64,000 bases of DNA from Autumnicola psychrophila (GCF_031846645.1 NZ_JAVRHN010000003.1:186001-250000); one strand, 5' to 3'; shown: positions 27,806 to 35,816, counted from the first letter of the stretch. Notes: generated by a model not told the origin, from the letters alone. Numbers and translations are program-made.

Positions 27806-28450
27806 ATGAAGACAATTACCACCTGCGTTCATGATATTATTAAACACCAGCCATTCCTCGACGATGCAATGGCCCGGGATATTGTAAATTTCAGCGGATT
27901 GGCCGCAGATATACAACCCCAGGTTGAAAAAGAAATGCGCAAACCGGTAAAGCAGGGTTCCATAATTATGGCGTTGCGAAGGTATGCCCCTAAGCGCAGT
28001 AAAGTAAATATGAAAGCTCTGCGGGATCTTGGGGATATCGTGGTAAGATCTGGAATTACAGAATATACTTTTCTCAATTCTAACTCTATAATCTCAAATA
28101 AGGCCAGATTACTGGAAGCTGTTAAAGATAAGACGGGTGTATATCTAAATTATTCAAGTAATTATCAGGAAAGTAATATCCTGGTTTCTTCCTCCCTCAC
28201 AAGCCTGGTGGAAGACTGTTTTAAGAACGAGGTTAGGGTTACAATTAAAGAAGAATTGTCTTCTATAACCATTGCTTTGCCCAAAAACAGTTCCCAGAGT
28301 GTGGGAATGTATTTTTACATCTTTAAACTTCTGGCCTACGAAGGGATACCTGTATTTGAAATGATATCTACATCCAACTATTTCGCCATATTTCTTGAAA
28401 AAGAATATGTAAATAAGGCGTTTTTATTAATGAATGAGATTAAAGAATAG
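27806..28450 (+). CDS. HTH-like N-terminus plus ACT-domain protein, aspartokinase-related regulator
   Basis: A 214-residue protein divergent from aspartate kinase. The N-terminal third (MARDIVNFSGLAADIQPQVE, then MRKPVKQGSIIMALRRY) looks like a winged or helix-turn-helix DNA-binding module; the rest resembles the tandem ACT modules of aspartokinase, with ITIALPKNSSQSVGMYFYI and EGIPVFEMISTSNYFAIFLE, where aspartokinases have G-V-I-S-EI-T. There is no kinase domain. My inference: an amino-acid-responsive repressor or regulatory partner of the kinase. The family exists in Flavobacteriaceae as an uncharacterised ACT protein; the HTH reading is my own. Confidence 0.72.
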   Translation: MKTITTCVHDIIKHQPFLDDAMARDIVNFSGLAADIQPQVEKEMRKPVKQGSIIMALRRYAPKRSKVNMKALRDLGDIVVRSGITEYTFLNSNSIISNKARLLEAVKDKTGVYLNYSSNYQESNILVSSSLTSLVEDCFKNEVRVTIKEELSSITIALPKNSSQSVGMYFYIFKLLAYEGIPVFEMISTSNYFAIFLEKEYVNKAFLLMNEIKE

Positions 28451-28453
28451 CTA

Positions 28454-28606
28454 TTACCAGTAGCCAAGAAATACGCCGCTAGCCGCAACCGCTGCTATTA
28501 AAAGAATTAGAATAATAGCAATAAAAATTCCGCCAAACCGTGTTTTTTTATTGTCTTCTACTATATGATCTTCGGTATTGTGATTGTACTTGTTGTTAGA
28601 TGCCAT
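28454..28606 (-). CDS. Small single-span membrane protein (50 aa)
   Basis: ATG at 28606 to TAA at 28454. An N-terminal polar tail (MASNNKYNHNTEDHIVEDNK) is followed by KKTRFGG and one hydrophobic helix (IFIAIILILLIAAVAASGVF), ending LGYW. It ends 4 bases after the stop of the convergent ACT protein gene. The composition and clear membrane segment support a real microprotein. Function unknown. Confidence 0.68.
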   Translation of the reverse strand: MASNNKYNHNTEDHIVEDNKKTRFGGIFIAIILILLIAAVAASGVFLGYW

Positions 28607-28624
28607 GTGTGGTTGGTTTTTAGT

Positions 28625-29097
28625 TTATTCTGTACCACCAGATTTCATTTTGGAAATTCGTTGGTAGTACCAGTTGATTTTTCTCGTTGAGATATAAAAT
28701 ATCTCCTGAACTTTTATCTGAAGTTAATATTACTTCCTTTTGCCATCAGTAGTTATTATATAGATCTTTCCTGTTCCCCAATCTGCAATATAAAAAGTTT
28801 CATCGTCAATTCTTTGCACTCCGTCTATCTAGGTTGCAAATTCCTTCAGAAGATAGTTGGTGTATGGATTTGTCTTCAGGATTTATCATTAGAAAATTCC
28901 CCGGCTCATTATTACTTCCCCAGAGGCTGATGCATACAATTTTCCGTTCAAAATGGGAATTCTTTTAGTCCTTTGATCCACTTGCGGGTGTCAATAATAC
29001 CATCATCGGCATTAAGCTTTAAAATAAATCCCTGTGCAGAAGAGACGAATCCGAAAAGAAGAATTGTCGCTGTTGAAAAGGCTGACTTAAATTTCAT
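28625..29097 (-). pseudogene. Decayed SMP-30/gluconolactonase-like (NHL-type) periplasmic protein
   Basis: From ATG at 29097 the frame gives a signal peptide (AFSTATILLFGFVSSAQG) and then shifts several times. Fragments from different frames line up as one propeller protein: LNGKLYASA / WGSNNEPGNFLMINPEDK / DGVQRIDDETFYIADWGTGK (with IYIITTDGK next) / SGDILYLNEKNQLVLP, then a stop at 28625. YIADWGTGKIY and DGVQ are hallmarks of SMP-30/NHL proteins. Length is about half a normal family member, so a large part was deleted as well as three or more frameshifts. The family and loss are clear; exact original function is not. Confidence 0.8.
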
Positions 29098-29228
29098 TTT
29101 TCCTTATTTTGAAATCTAATATACTGAAAAAAGATGCAATCTCCATAAATTCCCTCTTACCTAAAGTTTTCATAAAGCCTAAATCAACTCCAAATTCTTG
29201 ATTAATTTTAATATTCAATTTTAGAAAT

Positions 29229-29360
29229 ATGAAAAACATAATAAGGGCTATTCTTGCGGGATGGGGAGCAAAAAAATTAGGAGGCGGCTGTGGCTGTATA
29301 GGAATAATCGTAGTGTTTGTCATCCTCTGGTTAATCCTGGGAGCACTGGGACTTAGTTGA
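29229..29360 (+). CDS. Glycine-rich single-span membrane microprotein (43 aa)
   Basis: ATG at 29229, TGA at 29360. MKNIIRAILAGWGAKKLGGG is followed by CGCIGIIVVFVILWLILGA and ends LGLS. The one hydrophobic helix and the GCGCIGI motif suggest a conserved small inner membrane protein; I have seen such short GCGC-type proteins annotated as hypothetical in this phylum. It ends two bases from the convergent channel gene. Confidence 0.62.
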   Translation: MKNIIRAILAGWGAKKLGGGCGCIGIIVVFVILWLILGALGLS

Positions 29361-29362
29361 TT

Positions 29363-30427
29363 CTATTTATATTCCTCCACCAAAACATTCCACTCCATGG
29401 TTTTTAAAACTCCTACCAAAACTGGATTTATCGTGTTGAGTATGGTTGAATTTTTAGGAAAAGTGTAGCTGTAATAATCTTTTTTCAAGGTTTTTTGTAA
29501 GACTTCCAATTCATCTTTTAACTGGTCCTTTTCAATCATGTGTGTCAGCATAGGGACATCATATACAAATAATGACGTTTCTTCATTGAGAAGGGCCTCT
29601 ATACCCTGAGCCTCATTAAATACAGTATCTACTTCAATATTGTAGAGGTCAAGAAATTCCTGGGAACTGGAATTAGCCACGGTGGTAACACTAAAGTTTT
29701 GCAGGTCCTGAACCGAGGAAATTTTGTCGTTGATTGTTTTCACCGTTAAAGAAGAAGCAATTCCTGCCGTAAGGCTGGAAATCATAATTATGGCCATAAA
29801 CATCCATATAAAACCAATTACCCTACCTCCGGTTGTTCTAGGTGATTTATCACCGTAACCTACTGTAGTCATTGTAACCGCACTCCACCAGAATCCCTGG
29901 AGTATGCCGCGCGTACCCTCACCAAATTCTTCGGGATTTTTCTTTCTTTCAAAAATCCATACCAGGAAACCAAATATAAATATCACTCCCAGGAGAATAA
30001 GAATGGCAGAAATAAAGTTCCAGCTAACAATATTTTTAATGTATTTCCATATTTGGGATTCTTTTCTCTTTGCTATTCCTGTATTTGATATGAAGTATGG
30101 CTGGGAAAAATCCAGGGTCTCCATCCTTTTGTCGGTTACCGTAATAGGATTTATACTAAAATCTACCTCTTTGTTTTGGATACCTAAAAGTAAGTCACTT
30201 AAAGAACTATAAGTGCGAAATTCATATTCAGATTCCATTTTTTCATTTACAAGCTCCCAGGAAGAGATACTTAAACCAGTAAACTTTCCGTTATTTTCTG
30301 AAATAAATGGTGGGGCTTCTGTAATGCCAATTATCAGTTTCCCATCATCAACTGTAGTAGAATCCTGCGCATAGATTTCTGGCGAATAAAGAAGTATTAT
30401 AAAAAACAAAAAGGAAAATAATTTCAT
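29363..30427 (-). CDS. GluR0-like ionotropic receptor: periplasmic binding domain split by a K+ channel pore
   Basis: A 354-residue protein with signal peptide (about 1-20), then the first lobe S1 of a solute-binding domain (LIIGITEAPPFI; DFSINPITVTDKRMETLDFS), a first membrane helix (about 153-175, FISAILILLGVIFIFGFLVW), a re-entrant pore loop (FWWSAVTMTTVGYGDKSP, about 200-217) with the potassium selectivity filter TVGYGD, a second membrane helix (about 222-250) and lobe S2 (DKISSVQDLQNFSVTTVANS) to the end. This order S1-TM-P-TM-S2 without a fourth helix is that of prokaryotic GluR0, so a ligand-gated K+ channel for an amino acid is the best call. Ligand and physiological role are unknown. 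Confidence 0.9.
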   Translation of the reverse strand: MKLFSFLFFIILLYSPEIYAQDSTTVDDGKLIIGITEAPPFISENNGKFTGLSISSWELVNEKMESEYEFRTYSSLSDLLLGIQNKEVDFSINPITVTDKRMETLDFSQPYFISNTGIAKRKESQIWKYIKNIVSWNFISAILILLGVIFIFGFLVWIFERKKNPEEFGEGTRGILQGFWWSAVTMTTVGYGDKSPRTTGGRVIGFIWMFMAIIMISSLTAGIASSLTVKTINDKISSVQDLQNFSVTTVANSSSQEFLDLYNIEVDTVFNEAQGIEALLNEETSLFVYDVPMLTHMIEKDQLKDELEVLQKTLKKDYYSYTFPKNSTILNTINPVLVGVLKTMEWNVLVEEYK

Positions 30428-30502
30428 AGAAAATGATGTATTTTCTGCAAAGTAAGAAAAAACAGGAACAGAAGAAATTTCAAAGATGCTAGCAGGATTT
30501 AT

Positions 30503-30955
30503 TTATTCTGAAGGGGTTTCTTCCTCAACCACATAATATATTTCCAATTTTTTCCTTCCAAACTCCCGGGCTTTCTGCGAATCTTTACCCATATAAATAT
30601 CAATTTTATTTTTCCATCTTGCATTCATTTTGTCTTTTACAAGAAATTCTCCTTTAAAACCTTCAATTTTCACCCTTGTATTGTAATCGAGGCCTCTCCT
30701 TATTAAATCTCTGGATACTGCAATGACTTTTTGTTCTGGTTTTAGTGTATCTCCCCAGGCGGTAATGTTTGGATCTCCTTCCCCCTGATAGTCCAGGGAA
30801 TTATAAGCTGAAGCGGTAACAGAAAGTGTGTCCCAGTTTATATCTGCCTCTTTGCTTCCAAAATCACAAGCAGAAAAACTTATTATCCAAGTAACAAAAA
30901 TGATTCCTAGAACTGAATTCAGAAAGAACGTCTTTATATTTTTCAACTTGCACAT
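30503..30955 (-). CDS. 3D-domain (double-psi beta barrel) lipoprotein
   Basis: A 150-residue lipoprotein (lipobox SFSAC, Cys about 30). The mature part is a 3D domain as found in the MltA/YuiC/RpfB peptidoglycan hydrolase groups: VTASAYNSLDYQGEGDP at the start, then AWGDTLKPE, IAVSRDLIRRG and FLVKDKMNARWKNKIDIYMG, which contain the three conserved Asp residues that name the domain. It probably cleaves or binds peptidoglycan in the periplasm. It is on the same strand as the channel gene and 75 bases upstream of it. Confidence 0.86.
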   Translation of the reverse strand: MCKLKNIKTFFLNSVLGIIFVTWIISFSACDFGSKEADINWDTLSVTASAYNSLDYQGEGDPNITAWGDTLKPEQKVIAVSRDLIRRGLDYNTRVKIEGFKGEFLVKDKMNARWKNKIDIYMGKDSQKAREFGRKKLEIYYVVEEETPSE

Positions 30956-31175
30956 ATATTTTTATTTTAGAACCACCGGACTTCTGTAAAGCTCCTTCTT
31001 TTAATACTTTTTACCATAACTTATAAATCAGTTTCCGTGGAATATTTGAAAGTTTCAGTAGCTCGATTATATTTAGATTCAACATTCAGAAAATGTCGTT
31101 AATTGTTAAATAACCCCTATAAATTATATAAAAAAGTTAAGTTTTGCAACTAAACAGCTATATTACCTACCCTTT

Positions 31176-31206
31176 TTTGGAAGTCCATGAGATAAATGTA
31201 CCTTTG
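31176..31206 (+). promoter_or_regulatory. Textbook Bacteroidota promoter upstream of FKBP
   Basis: TTTG (31176-31179), a 19-base spacer and TACCTTTG (31199-31206), matching the known flavobacterial consensus TTTG-N19-TAnnTTTG. The FKBP start lies 60 bases on. Confidence 0.8.
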
Positions 31207-31265
31207 CAAAATTAAATGGTTTAAAGATTGAACTTAAGCCAATTTTATAATAGTAAAACAAAGAT

Positions 31266-31697
31266 ATGAGTCAAGTAAAACAGAATGACACGGTAAAGGT
31301 ACATTACACTGGAAAACTAGCTGACGGGCAGGTATTTGATAGCTCTGTAGAAAGAGGTGAACCTATTGAATTTACCCTTGGACAGGGGCAGTTGATCCCA
31401 GGTTTTGAGAAAGGCCTTATCGACATGCAACTGAATGAAAAAAAGACTGTAAATATCCCTAAAGAAGAGGCTTATGGGGAGCCAAGGGAAGAACTCGTTC
31501 AGGAAGTTGATAAAAGTCAGTTACCTGAAGATATAAAGCCTGAAGTTGGAATGGGACTAGTTTCCAAAGCTCCAGATGGTAGAGAAATGAACCTTGTAGT
31601 TAAAGATGTAAAGGAAAATTCTATTGTGGTAGATGGAAATCACCCACTTGCAGGAAAAGACCTTGTTTTTGACCTGGAAGTTGTGGAGATTAAGTAA
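31266..31697 (+). CDS. FKBP-type peptidyl-prolyl isomerase (SlyD-like)
   Basis: A 143-residue cytoplasmic prolyl isomerase and chaperone of the SlyD type. The FKBP core is split by an insert-in-flap domain: it begins VKVHYTGKLADGQVFDSS, has LGQGQLIPGFEKGLIDMQL and KTVNIPKEEAYGEPREELVQ, then the flap insert (EVGMGLVSKAPDGREMNLVV) and ends DLVFDLEVVEIK. There is no metal-binding His-rich tail. It is transcribed from the promoter at 31176-31206 and closed by the hairpin after it. Confidence 0.93.
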   Translation: MSQVKQNDTVKVHYTGKLADGQVFDSSVERGEPIEFTLGQGQLIPGFEKGLIDMQLNEKKTVNIPKEEAYGEPREELVQEVDKSQLPEDIKPEVGMGLVSKAPDGREMNLVVKDVKENSIVVDGNHPLAGKDLVFDLEVVEIK

Positions 31698-31721
31698 TTT
31701 CCTCACAATTTTCTATAGCTT

Positions 31722-31752
31722 AAAGCTCTGCAAATTTTGCAGGGCTTTTTTT
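31722..31752 (+). terminator. Rho-independent terminator after FKBP
   Basis: Stem AAAGCTCTGCA (31722-31732) with TGCAGGGCTTT (31738-31748), one G-U pair, then a T run. Confidence 0.85.
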
Positions 31753-31845
31753 ATGCCTAAAACTTTAATAAAGGGTTAAGATTATTGTAATTATTTGGTA
31801 TACAGGGATCATATATTTACCTTAATCTCAACTAAAAACATAATT

Positions 31846-32259
31846 ATGAAAAGACATGCAACAGCCGTTTGGAACGGTTCTATAAAAGAAGGAAATGGAA
31901 AAATAAGTACGCAAAGCGGAGTCTTGGATCAAGCCCAATATTCATTTAAAACCAGGTTTGAAGATGGGAAAGGTACCAATCCTGAAGAGCTTATAGGTGC
32001 AGCGCATTCCGGATGTTTCGCAATGCAGTTATCGGCTTTTCTGGGAGAAGAAGGCTTTACTGCAGATACTTTATCTGCTAAAAGCGAAATTACTTTTGAA
32101 GACGGAACCATCAAGAAATCCCATATTTCGCTCCATGCAAATATTCCTGATATTGAAGAGGGAAAATTTGAAGAATTGGCCAATAAAGCAAAAGAGAATT
32201 GTCCTATTTCAAAACTTCTTAATACCGAAATTACCCTTACAGCAAAACTCGAGAAATAA
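31846..32259 (+). CDS. osmC: OsmC family peroxiredoxin
   Basis: A 137-residue organic hydroperoxide reductase. It has the N-terminal RHATAVWNGSIKEG and both redox cysteines: LIGAAHSGCFAMQLSAFL and ENCPISKLLN. I choose the ATG at 31846 because residues before it (from 31795) do not resemble OsmC. Protects against organic peroxides together with other thiol systems. Independent of FKBP, which has its own terminator. Confidence 0.92.
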   Translation: MKRHATAVWNGSIKEGNGKISTQSGVLDQAQYSFKTRFEDGKGTNPEELIGAAHSGCFAMQLSAFLGEEGFTADTLSAKSEITFEDGTIKKSHISLHANIPDIEEGKFEELANKAKENCPISKLLNTEITLTAKLEK

Positions 32260-32291
32260 TAAACCAAATTTCTGCATAGAATGAAATTTAT

Positions 32292-32340
32292 AAAAGGCTG
32301 TTTTAATTCCTGAATTTGTGTTTGAAGCAGCCTTTTCTTA
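32292..32340. terminator. Terminator hairpin between OsmC and the amidohydrolase
   Basis: AAAAGGCTGTTTTAA (32292-32306) pairs (with G-U pairs) with TTGAAGCAGCCTTTT (32322-32336). Flanked by A/T runs; it can serve both convergent genes. Confidence 0.78.
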
Positions 32341-32346
32341 TTTCTC

Positions 32347-33033
32347 TTAATATTGTATTGTAGCTTCCAGACTGTTGAAAATTGCCATTTTCAGCTGCTC
32401 ATCCAATCTATATCCATTTACAAATTTCTGGTTCACTTCAAGTTCAATTCCCGAATAGCTTTTCTGGAAATGTGTTCTGAAAAAGGTAATAAGACCGTCA
32501 GACTTGCCTAAATATGGGTAATTGAACCTGATTTTTAACTCTGGAGCTTCCTGATGAAGCCGGTTTTTAAATAAAGTACAAAATTCTTCTTCTGCGGGTC
32601 TTTCGGGATCAAATAAAAGTCCGATATCAGCATTTCTTACTTCCCCATTAAGTTCGGGAGTAAAAGTATGTACCGAAAAATGCAGTACCCCCTCCCCTTT
32701 CTGGATAAAATCCTCAATTTTTGTCGCTATAGATTTTCGGTAGGGAAAATAATAGCGTTCAAGGATTTCCTGCTTCTCTTCTTTAGATAAACTACCGCTG
32801 AATTCTGAAAAAAGCTGCGGATGATCTTCTGAGCGGTTTACTTCAACCAGGAGCCGACTCACTTTTTGATAGGCACCAAAATTTGCCAATTCTGATACTG
32901 CTTCAAAAAGATTATATGCCCCGGGATCATACCCGCGGTGTGTGTTTAAAGTTTCTTCTGCTCCAACGAATAAATCTAAATATTCCTTAGGCACGGCATT
33001 AAATGCATGTTCACAGGTTACGATAATTTTCAT
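32347..33033 (-). CDS. N-formylglutamate amidohydrolase family protein
   Basis: A 228-residue member of the N-formylglutamate amidohydrolase family, last gene of a three-gene overlapping cluster. It begins MKIIVTCEHAFNAVP, which contains the Zn-ligand-bearing strand of the fold, has VNRSEDHPQLF, GVLHFSVHTFTPELNG and DIGLLFDPERP, and ends before IELEVNQKFVNGY. These are Zn peptidase-like motifs. Because it overlaps the GCS2 ligase by 4 bases (ATGA) and not histidine degradation genes, its natural substrate is probably an N-acyl or peptide product of the two ligases rather than formylglutamate itself. Confidence 0.87.
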   Translation of the reverse strand: MKIIVTCEHAFNAVPKEYLDLFVGAEETLNTHRGYDPGAYNLFEAVSELANFGAYQKVSRLLVEVNRSEDHPQLFSEFSGSLSKEEKQEILERYYFPYRKSIATKIEDFIQKGEGVLHFSVHTFTPELNGEVRNADIGLLFDPERPAEEEFCTLFKNRLHQEAPELKIRFNYPYLGKSDGLITFFRTHFQKSYSGIELEVNQKFVNGYRLDEQLKMAIFNSLEATIQY

Positions 33034-34250
33034 GACGTAAATTGCCGATTTTGAGCTAGGCAGATAGAAAGTTTTTGATACACATCCTGAATATTTTCTT
33101 CAGAAAAATCCTTTTCAACAGCTTTTAAAATCCGCGTGGACAGGCTTCCGTTTTCCAGAAGAAATTCTATACTTTCCCGGTGCGTTTCAGAAATATTATT
33201 TTTTACCCTCGCATATAATTTCTTCCAAATTTCACCAGCTGTGTTCTTTCCATGAAGATCAAAAACATCAAGATAAGTGCTGTTCGAAATTTGGCAATTT
33301 TCGGCATTCTTAATCACTCCATTAAAGATTTCCAAGAGATCATCTTCATGCCACTTTTTTTGGTCTTCCAAAGCAATTAATTGTTCACTTACCAGCAACT
33401 TAAGGCTTTCAATAATTAAAACAGCAATGGCGACATCTGCCTTTGGGCATTCCTGGAGGTCTATTACCCTTATTTCTATCGCATTCCTGTCGAACCTGGC
33501 AATTGCGCCGCGGGAATTGAGGAAATGATGATCCAGGATATGTTCTGTATCATGGGGTTTTATTGCTTTGTTTATCGGCTCAAAAATTTGCTTAAAATAC
33601 GATTCTCTGCTAAAAACCTGTTCCGGAATAATTTTTCCTGCCATTTCAGGAATTTCCTTTTGATTGGTTTTATAAACTTCCATGCGGCTGTCCAAAAATC
33701 CGGTGCTTTTACCGTCGAAAATAGGAGAACTGGCGCTTAGTGCGGGAATAATGGGTAGCAATAATCGTACTGCTGCGTGCAATCTTTCAAATTCAGCATC
33801 ATCAAAAAATGGTAAATTAATGTGCATACTTTGCACATTGCTCCAGCCATGCCCACGGCAATCAAAAATTCGATTATAAAGTGCGTAAATTTTACTGTAA
33901 TTATGTTGCCACAGCCGGGTTTCCTTTTCCGGATTCATTAAAGGATGCGCCGCAGTGGGCAACAATTCAGAATTAAATTCCTTCAGCAAAAGATTTATTT
34001 CCTTTATGTTTTCAGAAAACTTTTCGGCAAGATTATCAAGATCGGCAGTAGGACCGTTGGTTTTTAACTCGACGACGTGCGCCACCAGCTCGTTGCTCCA
34101 CTCGATTTCCCCATTGGAAACATCTGAAGTGAGCGTGCCGTTCTTCTTCGTTAAAAGCTTGTCTACTATAGGATTTACTTTAAAAGTCCCGGAATTTACC
34201 AGCATATATTCCAGCTCGATCCCAAAAACTTCAAATAAATGGTAACTCAT
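33030..34250 (-). CDS. Glutamate-cysteine ligase family 2 (GCS2/YbdK-like) carboxylate-amine ligase
   Basis: A 406-residue ATP-dependent ligase of the glutamine synthetase superfold. It opens LFEVFGIELEYMLVN (the acidic metal-binding E-x-E strand), has the SMHINLPF His/Asn strand, and FDRNAIEIRVIDLQECPKAD (arginine and acid cluster). It forms an amide from a carboxylate and an amine. Both ends overlap neighbours by 4 bases, so all three cluster genes are translationally coupled. True gamma-glutamylcysteine synthesis is possible but no glutathione synthetase partner is adjacent; the ATP-grasp neighbour may play that part. Confidence 0.9.
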   Translation of the reverse strand: MSYHLFEVFGIELEYMLVNSGTFKVNPIVDKLLTKKNGTLTSDVSNGEIEWSNELVAHVVELKTNGPTADLDNLAEKFSENIKEINLLLKEFNSELLPTAAHPLMNPEKETRLWQHNYSKIYALYNRIFDCRGHGWSNVQSMHINLPFFDDAEFERLHAAVRLLLPIIPALSASSPIFDGKSTGFLDSRMEVYKTNQKEIPEMAGKIIPEQVFSRESYFKQIFEPINKAIKPHDTEHILDHHFLNSRGAIARFDRNAIEIRVIDLQECPKADVAIAVLIIESLKLLVSEQLIALEDQKKWHEDDLLEIFNGVIKNAENCQISNSTYLDVFDLHGKNTAGEIWKKLYARVKNNISETHRESIEFLLENGSLSTRILKAVEKDFSEENIQDVYQKLSICLAQNRQFTS

Positions 34251-35704
34251 ATTTCACCCTTTTTAAGCCTGTTTTTAAGTGCAGACAATATTTCGATATA
34301 AACCTGATCGCCGTAATATGCGTCTTCTACGCCAAAGTCGATATTAGGATTGTCGTTAATTTCAATCACCATTGGTCTTTTATTGACTTCCTTAATATCG
34401 ATTCCGTATAAACCCTTACCCATTAATTTAGCCGATTTTAAGGCCATCTCGAGGATTTTAGGCGGGACTTTTTCTATAGGAAGACAATCTGCATTTCCAT
34501 CCTGATCATCTTTTTTCTCCGCATCCCAGTTGTAAATTTGCCAGTGCCCTTTAGCCATATAATACCTGCAGGCAAACAGCGGTTTGTTATCCAAAATACC
34601 AATTCTCCAGTCGTAATCTGATGGAGAAAATTCCTGCGCGATCACCAAATCAGATTTTTTCAACATTTGCTGCACCAGTTCTTTATATTCTTCTTCTGTA
34701 CCGGCTTTTTTTACTCCGAAGGAAAAAGTGGAATCAGGAGATTTTAGCACCACCGGTAATCCGGTAATTTCCAGAACCTGGTGTGTATTATTTTTGTGGA
34801 CGATCACTGTTTTTGGAGTCGCAATTCCGGCGTTTTCCAAAGCTTCTGCCATAAATACCTTGTTGCAGCATTTAAGGATCGCATCTGGATAATCCACAAG
34901 TGCGATGCCTTCCTGCTGAGCTTTTCGGGCAAAAGCGTAAGCTTCATTATTAACTTCGGTGCTCTGGCGAATAAACAGAGCGTCGAAAGCAGATAACCGG
35001 GAGAGATCCCTTGGTGTTACTGTTTCCACATAGAAATCCATTTTTTCAGCAAGCTCTGTGAAACGTTTTAATGCTTTGGCGTTACTTGGGGGTGCAGGAT
35101 CTCCCTGCTTTACCAGAATGGCCAGATCATATTCAGCTATATTTTGTCTCGGAGTATCATAGCGCTTTTTAGAAAAATACTGAGAAGCGAACTGGTACAT
35201 GCTCTCCTTATGATCTTCGGGAATTTCAGCTTCAGAAATTGCTTTGATGTTCTTAATACTCCATTTATTGGTTCGCACAAAATTCACCCGTAAAAAAGGG
35301 ATCTGAAAATGTCTGTAAAACATGGCGCTTAGTTCCTTATACTTTTGTGCTACATTTTGTCCAAAGTAGATACTAAGTGTAAACTCCGGAGCTTTAATGT
35401 TTTTCAAACTTTTCTGAATAACATCTTCAAATTCTTCAGAAACAATCTTTACCAGCTTTGGCTCCCTTAAATCTACAATATTTTTAACGGTCGGTATAGC
35501 CATATGCCCACGTGCTTCAGCTAAAAGCGAGACATAATAACCTTTACTCTGGTAAGAATAATCTTTACAGAGATTAAAAATACGCACTTTTTTTAACCTC
35601 GAATATTCAGGATTGGTGAGGTAAGCCTGGGCAGAAATAATTTCAACATTTTCGGCAAGGACCTCCCATTTTTCGGGGTGGTTAACCACTATATATTTAT
35701 TCAT
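34247..35704 (-). CDS. RimK-like ATP-grasp ligase with RLAN N-terminal domain
   Basis: A 485-residue ligase; first gene of the cluster. Residues about 1-150 are a RimK-like ATP-grasp N-terminal (RLAN) domain (VVNHPEKWEV, KDYSYQSKGYYVSLLAEARG). The C-terminal ATP-grasp has LPVVLKSPDSTFSFGVKKAG (glycine-rich ATP loop and Lys), IAQEFSPSDYDWRIGILDN and the metal-binding MVIEINDNPNIDFGVED. It should join an amino acid to an acyl acceptor with ATP hydrolysis. It is cytoplasmic. It has a promoter-like element just upstream and overlaps the GCS2 gene by 4 bases. Confidence 0.92.
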   Translation of the reverse strand: MNKYIVVNHPEKWEVLAENVEIISAQAYLTNPEYSRLKKVRIFNLCKDYSYQSKGYYVSLLAEARGHMAIPTVKNIVDLREPKLVKIVSEEFEDVIQKSLKNIKAPEFTLSIYFGQNVAQKYKELSAMFYRHFQIPFLRVNFVRTNKWSIKNIKAISEAEIPEDHKESMYQFASQYFSKKRYDTPRQNIAEYDLAILVKQGDPAPPSNAKALKRFTELAEKMDFYVETVTPRDLSRLSAFDALFIRQSTEVNNEAYAFARKAQQEGIALVDYPDAILKCCNKVFMAEALENAGIATPKTVIVHKNNTHQVLEITGLPVVLKSPDSTFSFGVKKAGTEEEYKELVQQMLKKSDLVIAQEFSPSDYDWRIGILDNKPLFACRYYMAKGHWQIYNWDAEKKDDQDGNADCLPIEKVPPKILEMALKSAKLMGKGLYGIDIKEVNKRPMVIEINDNPNIDFGVEDAYYGDQVYIEILSALKNRLKKGEI

Positions 35705-35724
35705 TAAATGCTTTAAAATTTAAT

Positions 35725-35757
35725 CAAATGTAATTGAAAAACGAATAGCTTAAACAA
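35725..35757 (-). promoter_or_regulatory. Promoter-like element of the ATP-grasp cluster
   Basis: On the minus strand TTG (35757-35755), a 22-base spacer and TACATTTG (35732-35725), 20 bases before the ATG. This fits the Bacteroidota consensus with a slightly long spacer. Confidence 0.5.
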
Positions 35758-35788
35758 GTATTTACATTGAAAATAAGAATTTTTAATC

Positions 35789-35816
35789 AAAAAAGGCCCG
35801 TATAGAACGGACCCTT
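35789..35816 (-). terminator. Rho-independent terminator of the Met/His-rich outer membrane protein gene
   Basis: On the minus strand AAGGGTCCG pairs with CGGGCCTTT (35816-35808 with 35800-35792; two G-U pairs) followed by Ts. It lies 23 bases after the stop. Confidence 0.75.

Noticed and set aside
27705..27815. Longer N-terminus for aspartate kinase
   Set aside because: The extra 37 residues are unlike the family and overlap the divergent gene start; ATG at 27704 gives the canonical KFGGTSVG start.
29087..29323. 78-codon minus-strand frame
   Set aside because: It runs antisense to the 43-residue microprotein, with proline/histidine-rich start and no recognisable pattern.
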